From Archangiaceae bacterium (GTDB taxonomy: Bacteria > Myxococcota > Myxococcia > Myxococcales > Myxococcaceae): DNA of 50,917 nt. How positions within the stretch are numbered: position 1 is the first letter of the stretch; the number at the start of each line of letters is the position of its first letter. The position numbers and the translations under genes were made by a program. Positions 16,077 to 23,342 of this stretch are shown piece by piece. The DNA is taken from assembly GCA_016879935.1 (NCBI GenBank), contig JAACJQ010000392.1, positions 1 through 50,917 of the forward strand. Direction: 5' to 3'. Below the pieces are notes generated by a model that worked only from the letters and a program-made list of their open reading frames with translations, ran no database searches and was not told the origin of the DNA.

Positions 16077-18604
16077 GGCATCGCCTCGAGCGCGGTGAGG
16101 GCGTCACGGAGGGCTTTGTGGCTCTGGTGCTTCTTGAGCGTCTCGCGGCCCAGCATTCGAAGTGGCCCGGTGTCGAGCAGCCTGAAGACGGCAGACTCGC
16201 GGTTCACCTGCGCCGTCATCGCCTCGATGGCGACTGCAACCACCTCGGGCGAAGGCTCGTCGCGCTTGAGCAGTGGCAACACGGCCTGCACGGCGCTGGC
16301 GACGTCGTTCTGTGCAAGGGCGGCGCGTGCGACGGCGACCGACGCCTCCTCCGAGTCGGGGGCGAGCGCCGCCCAGTGTTCGGCTGAAGAACGAACCAGC
16401 GGCTCCCACGCGGCGAAGTGACGGGCGAGCGAGCGGTGAATGGTGGCGAAGTCCGTGGCAGCGAGCGCCCGGTCGGCCGAGAGCGCCGAGAGTGGCAAAT
16501 CGGTCGGGCCGACGGCGCGACGCTGATCGGAGAGCTCGACCACCTCATCGAGGAACGCGGCGACCGGAACACCGAGCTCGAGCAGGGGCCGTCGGTCGGT
16601 CGTGGCGAGGCCTGGGCCCGCGAAACGAATCTGCCCCTCGTCGGTGTGCACCTGCCACGCGTACAGCGCCACCGGGTCGGCGAGCTCGAGGTCTTTCAGC
16701 GCGGTCGCGACCGGGGGCGTGTTCATGCGCGCCTCGAGCCGATCCTTCGAGAGCACCTGCGAGACCCCGCCCAGAACGATCGAGATCTCCCCTGCTCCGC
16801 CCCACGTGGAGCCGGTGGGGAACACGATGCGCATCGTCCGCAACGCCGTCTGCGCGAGGGTGGTGTTCGACTGAAGCAGATCGAGGCGCTGCACGAGCTG
16901 CCCCGCTGGAGCGAGGTGCCGACGCGCCGCCTTCCACGCCTCGAGCGTGAACAGCCCACGGGAGATCGGCGTGCCCGGCCTCGCAGGCAACATCACGATC
17001 AGATCCCACTCGCCCGTCGTGGTCTCGAGGAACTCGCGCAGCTCGGCGTGGTGCACCGTCGCCCCGTCGAGCGAGACCTTCAGGCGCTCGGCCGCGGCCA
17101 GCATCGAGGTCGGCGCGACGAGATCGATCTTCGTGACGCCGTGCGCCTTCAGCGCCTCGACCACGCCGGGGCTGACGCCGAGCACGAGGGCCGAACGCGT
17201 CTGCGCCGACGCAGTGAGCACGCCAGCGTGAACGCCCAGCAACGCGCGCTCCGAGGCGCGGCCGGTCATCCACTCCACGTGACCACCAGCACGAACGACG
17301 CTCCGATTCTGTTCGGTCGTCGTCGACGTGGCGTCACGCGCGTCGAGCGACAGCAGCGTGGACGACGGTGGCGGGCCGTTGCGATTCCACGCGGTCGCGG
17401 GCTCGATTCGCTCGGACCAGCCGCTGCCAACCACGAGCACCAGGCCCACTGGAACCACCGGGAGGAGATCACGCATCGTCCACGCCGAGGCCGCGACCAG
17501 CAGCAGGACGCCGACTCCCCAGAGCACCTCGGTGAAGCCTGCGTTCAACACGAGCGAGCCCAACAACCAGCCCGCGCCAGCCCCCCCACTCAGCCCCGAC
17601 AGCCACCGGCCAGCATTCGCCGGCGATCGAAGCGCGTCACGCGCCGAGCAGCCGAGCGACGTACCGACGAGGAACACGACCGGTGCCGTGAGCACACCGA
17701 CTGCCACGCAGCGGAGCACCACCATCACCAGCCAGCTCGAGGCCGTAGGTCGCACCACCGCTTCGGTGAAGATGAACGCGCCGGTGAGTCGTGGCGTGAG
17801 GAGCGCGAGCAGACCGAAGACGAGCCCGAGCGCCGACGTCGAGCGACGAAAGCCGAGATCGACGTCGACCGCCGACCGCGCCGCGACGATCGCGATCGAG
17901 ATGCCGAACACGATCAACACCGACGTGGCGATGAACGGCCTCGCACCAATCGACTCACCGAGCGCCCGCGAGAGCACCGACTGGCCGAGCATCACGACCA
18001 GCCCCAGCCCGGCACCGAGCGCCAGCAAGCGAACTGGAGCCACCTCGAGGGGAACGTCGGGCGCCTCGGTACGCTCCAGGCGAAGCAGCACGAAGACTGG
18101 GACGCTCACGATCGCAGCGAAGCCGCCAGCTCCACGCGCAAGCCCATCGAAGCCCACTTCGCCGAGCAGCCCGAGGTGCGAGAGCCCCACGCCCGTGGCG
18201 AGCCCCACTGCCCCGACGCCAAGCACCTGCGCGAGATCCTGCCCCGGTGCGTCTGGCCCGCCGCTGACCGCACGCGCGGCGCCCATCACGACCGACGCGA
18301 GCAGGCCGCCGAAGACTGCGGCCAGAACGACGATCACGAGCGGCTGTGGCCGACCGAGGAGGAAAACCGGCGTCGCGATCAGGAACGACAGCAACAGACT
18401 GCCGCTCCACAGCAGGCCGGGTCTCGAGACGTCGGTGAACATCCACCCCGCGATGGCGGCGCCGAGCAACGCAGCGCCTCCCGCGAGGCCGAACGCGACC
18501 CCGTCGCGGAGCACGAGCCCGCTCCAGCCAACGGCGAGCGCGCCCAGCGACGCACACGAGAGGAAGCAGAGCGCGACGAGGAGCGGCCGAAATCGCAAGC
18601 GCAC
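16073..18604 (-). CDS. divergent paralog of the membrane-fused spermidine synthase-like protein
   Basis: The 843-residue protein has the same layout as its downstream neighbour: many transmembrane helices (about 1-400) and then a Rossmann-like domain. The catalytic signatures have decayed. The glycine motif is reduced to LVLGVSPGVVEAL near 470, the acidic residue of VEISPG is replaced in LVAPTS, IDDAR is replaced by a HHAELREF region, and SEPSNPW by a MLPARPGTP region. The segment LFTLEAWKAARRHLAPAGQLVQRLDL still aligns with LFTEEFFSVVDQRLAPDGVLVQWIHM of the neighbour. It is probably not an active transferase and may be a structural or regulatory partner. Start GTG 18604. Confidence 0.75.
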   Translation of the reverse strand: MRLRFRPLLVALCFLSCASLGALAVGWSGLVLRDGVAFGLAGGAALLGAAIAGWMFTDVSRPGLLWSGSLLLSFLIATPVFLLGRPQPLVIVVLAAVFGGLLASVVMGAARAVSGGPDAPGQDLAQVLGVGAVGLATGVGLSHLGLLGEVGFDGLARGAGGFAAIVSVPVFVLLRLERTEAPDVPLEVAPVRLLALGAGLGLVVMLGQSVLSRALGESIGARPFIATSVLIVFGISIAIVAARSAVDVDLGFRRSTSALGLVFGLLALLTPRLTGAFIFTEAVVRPTASSWLVMVVLRCVAVGVLTAPVVFLVGTSLGCSARDALRSPANAGRWLSGLSGGAGAGWLLGSLVLNAGFTEVLWGVGVLLLVAASAWTMRDLLPVVPVGLVLVVGSGWSERIEPATAWNRNGPPPSSTLLSLDARDATSTTTEQNRSVVRAGGHVEWMTGRASERALLGVHAGVLTASAQTRSALVLGVSPGVVEALKAHGVTKIDLVAPTSMLAAAERLKVSLDGATVHHAELREFLETTTGEWDLIVMLPARPGTPISRGLFTLEAWKAARRHLAPAGQLVQRLDLLQSNTTLAQTALRTMRIVFPTGSTWGGAGEISIVLGGVSQVLSKDRLEARMNTPPVATALKDLELADPVALYAWQVHTDEGQIRFAGPGLATTDRRPLLELGVPVAAFLDEVVELSDQRRAVGPTDLPLSALSADRALAATDFATIHRSLARHFAAWEPLVRSSAEHWAALAPDSEEASVAVARAALAQNDVASAVQAVLPLLKRDEPSPEVVAVAIEAMTAQVNRESAVFRLLDTGPLRMLGRETLKKHQSHKALRDALTALEAMP

Positions 18605-18649
18605 GGGGCCGCGAGCCTAGACCCAAAGCTCCCGTGCGGTGACGACCGA

Positions 18650-21600
18650 TTACCGGCGACGACGGCGCAGCACCCCGAGCAGGACGAGCAGGCTCGACAC
18701 CCCGACACCGCCCGTCGACGAACAGCCGCGACGGCCCACCGTGCCAGGCACCTCGACGTCGGTGCGGTAGGTGCGCATGGTGGCCAGCTGATCGCGCGAG
18801 GCGCCGTAGCCGATGTTCACCGTGTAGCTGCGGTACGGCGCGTCGGCGGCGATGGCTCCCGAGACGAGGCCGGTCTTGTCGATCGACACGCCCGGAGGCA
18901 GCGCACCATCGAGCACGAAGAAGACACCGTCGGTGATGGTGACGGTGGGCTTGAGCTGCACGTTCACCGCGCCGCCGTGGTCGAGGCTCTTCGGCAGATC
19001 GCCCGTGATGCTGATGCCCGTGCTGGCGATGAAGACGGTGTACGTCACCGAGTCGGAGCGGGCCTGCGCGTCGGTCGATTCGAGGCGGAAGCGGAAGACC
19101 CCCGAACCCGTGGGGCTGCCCGAGAGAATGACGCGCTCGGTGACGGTGTCTTCGAGCATGAGCCCCGGCGGGAGCGAACCTTCGAGCACACGCCACTTCA
19201 CCGGCCGCGAGACAGGAGCCCCGCCCGCGTTCGACGCGACGATGTCGACGAGGTACTGCGCGCCGAGCAGGCCATCGGGGAGCGACGCGTTCGTGATGCG
19301 GAACGGCGACGAGTCGACGACGGTCATCGTGTAGCTGCGGGCGTCGCTGTTGCCGACCGAGTCGACGACGGTGATGGTGATGGGGCTGGCGGTTCCCAGC
19401 GCGCCGGTGGGGCTGCCGCTGAGGCGACCGCGCTCGCTGAGCTCGAGGCCGGCCGGGAGCAGCCCCGAGGTGACGAGGTACCGGTACGGGCCGACGCCTC
19501 CCTGTGCGCCGAGCTGAAAGTCGTAGGGAAGCAACCGCGCCGGAGGCGGCAGCAGTGGGCTCGTCAGCACGAGCGAGGCCGTGGAGCGGGAGACCTTGAG
19601 GCCACGCCGCGCTTCGATGGTGCGGGTGCCCGCGCGGAGAACGATGGTGAAGGCGTAGGCGCCCGTGGTGGTCGGCGTGCCCGCGATCTCGCCATTCATG
19701 GCCACCGTGATGCCGGGCGGAAGTTCGGCCGGGTTCTTCACCGTGAAGGTGGCGGTGTCGGTGGTGCCCGAGGCAGACAGCTCGGCGAGGTACGGCTGGT
19801 TCACGATCGCGTCGGGAATGAAGGGCGGGTCGAGCGCCAACGACTGCTGCACGACCTCGACGAGCGGCCCGGCCAGCCCGTTGTCGTTCTTGTCGACCTC
19901 GTCGACGAGGTTGTCGGGGTCGACGAGCACGGCCAGGTAGTAGGTCGCCGGCGACAGCAGGAGCGGAATGCGGATCAACTCGGTGGCCGTGTCCTGCTGG
20001 TCCACGGCCAGCGTGACGCTGCGCTCGTTCACTTCACCGTTCATCGTGACGATCGGCAGAATCGGGTCGTCGCGCGTGATGATCGTGTTGGCCGAGAGCA
20101 CGTAGCGGTACTTCGTCGAGGGCGAGGGCCGGTTGCCGTTGTTGGTGATGGTGCGGGTGACGGCGAAGACCTCTCCCACGCCGAGCTTCGAGGGCCCGCG
20201 CAGGTTGATGGGCAGCAGGTTCGGCGCCGGCGAACGCACCAGCACCGGGTCGGCCTTCGCGAAGTTGTTGCTGGGGTTCGTCTCGGCGAGGCCGGCGGCG
20301 ACGGCAGCCGCGAAGAAGAAGTACGGCGCCCGCGGCAGAATGGAGTTGTTCACCGCACGCGTCGGCACGATGCACGTCTTGCCGATCACCTGCGACGCGC
20401 CGGGCGCGAGCGAGAACGGGCCCTCTTCGCAGACGAACGGGTCGGTGAGACCGTTGAGGGTCTCGTTGTCGGACATGAAGAAGACGACCGAGACGTTCGG
20501 AGCCGTCGCGCCGCCCTGATTTCGAACGGTCGCCTCGACACGAATCGGCTCACCGAAGAACCCTGCGGTCGCGGTCTCGTAGGGAACGACCGGGCGCGCG
20601 ACGCGAATGCGCTCCATGATCAGATCGGCCTGACGCACGAGCATGCGAGCACGGCTGATGGCCTGGTTGTTTGCGTCGGAGACTTCGACGACGGTGCCGG
20701 CGTTGGGGCCATCGTCGACCTGCAACAGCACGTAGTAGTCGTCGGCCGGAACGGTGGCCGGCAGCGTGAACGTGATCTGCGCGACGACGTTCTCACCGCC
20801 CTGCACCGCGCGCGTGCCGCTGTAGACCTCGCGATCATCCATCGAGAAGACGGTGTCGGCCGAGAGGAAGATCTTGAACGGCACGACGCCAGCCGGGTCG
20901 AAGCCCTGGTTGGTGAGCGCGTACGAGATGGTGACCGGGTCTCCGGGGCCTGCCGAGGGAGGGCCGGCGACGTTCTCGGCGACGAGGTCGACACCCGCGA
21001 AGTACGGCGTGGTGGTCGCCAGCACGTTGTTCACTTCGTTCGTCTCGGTGACGGCGTTCGACTCGTCGACGACGGCGAGCACGTAGAACGAGCCCGATGT
21101 CGGCCGCAGTGCAGTGCCCGTCGCCGCGTTGGTCACCGCCCCGTTCGGCACGAGCGTGAACGGCCCCGGAGGCTGCGCGCCGGTGACGATCTCGGTGTCA
21201 GCGACGCCGGCGTCGGCCGAGGGCGCGTCGAAGAGCGTGTCCTCCGAGAGGTAGAGCCGGTAGTTGAATGGCCCCGAGGTCGCGGTGCCGAAGTTGCGCA
21301 TCGAGACCTCGGCTCCGATCTGCAGATCGTTGCCAGCCTGCGAGATGCCCGTGACGCGAAGGCGGGTCGGCTGCAGATCGACGCCCGGCGGCGGCCCAAA
21401 GCGCACGTAGGTGATCGGCGAGCCGGTGTTCATCGGGTCGAAGCTGGCGATGTCGCAGTGCGCGTACGAAGGCACGGGCATGGTCGGCACCGTACGGTTC
21501 TGGCAGCTCGCAGCGGGAAGCGCGTTGGTGCCCACCGCGCCGGTCGGAGACTCGATGCCGATGGTGGCCGAGATCGCCTGCCCCGAGCCGAGCATCGAGC

Positions 21601-22111
21601 CGTAGTAGAACTCGATGACGCCGTTCTCCCAGAGGCGAATCTGGAAGTTCAGCGTGTACATGCCGAAGCGGCGGTTCCAGTCTTTCCACTCGATGGCCAG
21701 GCCCTGCCCGTTCGGCCCCGTCACCACCTGCTGTCGCAGCGCGCTGGTGCCGTTGTTGCCGTCGAGGTCGTCCCAGAACGGGGCGATGATGCCGTTGGGC
21801 TCGACCGTCGAGGGAATCGCCACGTTCGAGGGGAAGTCGTCGGTGGGAATCGTCGAGGCCTCGAAGAAGGCCATGCCGTTCGCCGTGACGACGATGCTCG
21901 TGTACTGGCGGTTGTAGAACTGAAACGTGAAGGGCAACGCCACGTTCGCTCGGCCGCGGTCCGACACGCTGTTGGGAGCAGTCAGCGTGATCGCCTGCGG
22001 GTTCGTGAGCGACGGGTAGCCGCTGATCGCCTGGGTGGTGGCCACGTATTGGGCAGCAGCCGACCCCGACCACAAGGCGAGCAGAAGGGCCATCGATCTC
22101 AACGACGTCAT
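18650..22111 (-). CDS. large CARDB/Ig-like surface protein with MYXO-CTERM tail
   Basis: The 1153-residue exported protein starts at ATG 22111 with GAGGAG 9 bp upstream and a signal peptide ending SGSAAAQ. Residues about 25-230 form an N-terminal beta domain (FTFQFYNRQY, APFWDDLDG). Residues 240-770 hold successive CARDB-type beta-sandwich repeats, each with a VDLQP- or ADLIMERI-type opening and a V-x-E-x-N-NN-type close. Residues 775-1100 hold Ig-like putative domains with the LPPGI or LPPGL ... GSPTGSG signature. The end has a Gly-Cys-Ser, a hydrophobic helix and five arginines: a MYXO-CTERM sorting signal, which myxosortases process with the Cys as lipid attachment site. Probably cell-surface adhesion or envelope scaffold. 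Confidence 0.85.
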   Translation of the reverse strand: MTSLRSMALLLALWSGSAAAQYVATTQAISGYPSLTNPQAITLTAPNSVSDRGRANVALPFTFQFYNRQYTSIVVTANGMAFFEASTIPTDDFPSNVAIPSTVEPNGIIAPFWDDLDGNNGTSALRQQVVTGPNGQGLAIEWKDWNRRFGMYTLNFQIRLWENGVIEFYYGSMLGSGQAISATIGIESPTGAVGTNALPAASCQNRTVPTMPVPSYAHCDIASFDPMNTGSPITYVRFGPPPGVDLQPTRLRVTGISQAGNDLQIGAEVSMRNFGTATSGPFNYRLYLSEDTLFDAPSADAGVADTEIVTGAQPPGPFTLVPNGAVTNAATGTALRPTSGSFYVLAVVDESNAVTETNEVNNVLATTTPYFAGVDLVAENVAGPPSAGPGDPVTISYALTNQGFDPAGVVPFKIFLSADTVFSMDDREVYSGTRAVQGGENVVAQITFTLPATVPADDYYVLLQVDDGPNAGTVVEVSDANNQAISRARMLVRQADLIMERIRVARPVVPYETATAGFFGEPIRVEATVRNQGGATAPNVSVVFFMSDNETLNGLTDPFVCEEGPFSLAPGASQVIGKTCIVPTRAVNNSILPRAPYFFFAAAVAAGLAETNPSNNFAKADPVLVRSPAPNLLPINLRGPSKLGVGEVFAVTRTITNNGNRPSPSTKYRYVLSANTIITRDDPILPIVTMNGEVNERSVTLAVDQQDTATELIRIPLLLSPATYYLAVLVDPDNLVDEVDKNDNGLAGPLVEVVQQSLALDPPFIPDAIVNQPYLAELSASGTTDTATFTVKNPAELPPGITVAMNGEIAGTPTTTGAYAFTIVLRAGTRTIEARRGLKVSRSTASLVLTSPLLPPPARLLPYDFQLGAQGGVGPYRYLVTSGLLPAGLELSERGRLSGSPTGALGTASPITITVVDSVGNSDARSYTMTVVDSSPFRITNASLPDGLLGAQYLVDIVASNAGGAPVSRPVKWRVLEGSLPPGLMLEDTVTERVILSGSPTGSGVFRFRLESTDAQARSDSVTYTVFIASTGISITGDLPKSLDHGGAVNVQLKPTVTITDGVFFVLDGALPPGVSIDKTGLVSGAIAADAPYRSYTVNIGYGASRDQLATMRTYRTDVEVPGTVGRRGCSSTGGVGVSSLLVLLGVLRRRRR

Positions 22112-22147
22112 CGGGACAGACTCCTCGGGGGGCGGCTCCCGGCGCCC

Positions 22148-22176
22148 TTCAGTGACCGGCCGTGTGGCTCTATATA
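22148..22176 (+). promoter_or_regulatory. possible sigma-70 promoter for the CehA/McbA operon
   Basis: TATATA at 22171-22176 is the most AT-rich hexamer in the 136-bp divergent gap. TTCAGT at 22148-22153 lies exactly 17 bp before it as a half-matching -35 element. Because TATATA is self-complementary it could equally serve the opposite gene at 22111. Sequence resemblance only. Confidence 0.3.
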
Positions 22177-22247
22177 CGAGCGTGTGCGTGCTGCACGAGG
22201 CTTGTGCACGTGAAGTACCGAGTTTTCCGGCCGTCTCCCGAGGCACT

Positions 22248-23342
22248 ATGACCGTCGTCGCCGTTGCCGTGACCCTTCTGCTCTCGCAGGCTGCCCCCAA
22301 AGCCCACGCGCATCAGGTGCTGCTCGATCAGTGCCTCGTCTATGCGGCTGATCCAAAGAACCCGTGGGCGCTCGCGCACGGCATGACCGCCTACGGCGGC
22401 AGCTACCTCGCCAGTGACGGCCGCAAAGCGACCGACGTCATCACGAAGGACTTCCTCGCGCGCAACCTGCTGCCCGACGGCGGCGTGGGCGTCGGCAACA
22501 CGTACGGCTTCCAGCGCTACGCGAGCGATCGCACGCCCATCGAGCCGCACTCGAACCTCATCACCAAGACGTTCGTGATGGCGAAGCTGCCGCTCACCAC
22601 GACGTTCCCGACGGCCTGGGGCACCGTCACGCTGCAGCAGCTGGTCGACGGCGTGAAGAAGGGCTTTCGCCACGTGCCCTCGAGCGACGAGTACTGGCGC
22701 GACGCCGCGTGGACGATCGACCTCTTCTCGCAGACGGGCAAACCGGGAACGACGATCGCGACCGAGCTGGGGCCGATCTCCCTCGACGTGGTGATGAACG
22801 ACGCCCTCGACGCGCTCGAGAAGAACCAGGCCGAGCTCGCCGATGGGCTCAAGAAGGGGCTGCCCGAGGTGCCGAAACGAAAGCAGGGCATCTACGCGCA
22901 CCCGTGCGGCGGCCTGCACTTCATTCAGGCGGTGTTCGGCTGGTCGCGGTTTCCCGAGGTGAAGAAGAAGTGGGGCCCGCGCCTCGAGGGGCAGATTGCC
23001 GTACTCTTCTACCGGCTCGAGTCGGAGCGTCGGCAATACGACGCAGCGCTCCAGCAGGCGCCACAATTCAAGCTGAATATCCTCACGCAAGAGGTGAAGT
23101 TCTACGGCCACTTTCTCGAGACGCTCGGCCGCCTCAAGAACGAGACCGGGTGGAAGCCGAACAAAGAGCAGGAGCTGTCGATCAATCGCGCCAGAGCGCT
23201 CCTCGACGCGGCGGTGAAGGGGCTGGAGGAGATGAAGGCGTTCTCGACGATGGCGGCGATCAAGCAGTCGAACCCGCAGGTGTACCTCGATCTCATCGGG
23301 GACAGCTGCCACGCAGCGAATGGGTGGAATCAATGGCCGTGA
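22248..23342 (+). CDS. exported protein of unknown function, first gene of a five-gene operon
   Basis: This 364-residue protein has a signal peptide (MTVVAVAVTLLLSQAAPKAHA). The mature part is soluble with no transmembrane helices. It is helical in its second half (regular Leu/Lys/Glu spacing from about 170 on) and includes HPCGGLHFIQAVFGWSRF, with a conserved-looking His-Pro-Cys-Gly-Gly. I do not recognise a family; the helical array and paired aromatic residues could suggest an alpha/alpha toroid. ATG 22248 has GAGG 4 bp upstream. The end overlaps the start of the metallohydrolase gene by 10 bp, so the two are strongly coupled. Confidence 0.7.
   Translation: MTVVAVAVTLLLSQAAPKAHAHQVLLDQCLVYAADPKNPWALAHGMTAYGGSYLASDGRKATDVITKDFLARNLLPDGGVGVGNTYGFQRYASDRTPIEPHSNLITKTFVMAKLPLTTTFPTAWGTVTLQQLVDGVKKGFRHVPSSDEYWRDAAWTIDLFSQTGKPGTTIATELGPISLDVVMNDALDALEKNQAELADGLKKGLPEVPKRKQGIYAHPCGGLHFIQAVFGWSRFPEVKKKWGPRLEGQIAVLFYRLESERRQYDAALQQAPQFKLNILTQEVKFYGHFLETLGRLKNETGWKPNKEQELSINRARALLDAAVKGLEEMKAFSTMAAIKQSNPQVYLDLIGDSCHAANGWNQWP

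Noticed and set aside
16418-22213. Very long plus-strand open frame (1931 codons) opposite three minus-strand genes
   Set aside because: Arg/His/Glu-rich antisense composition typical of high-GC shadow frames; the minus-strand genes have signal peptides, domains and overlapping starts.
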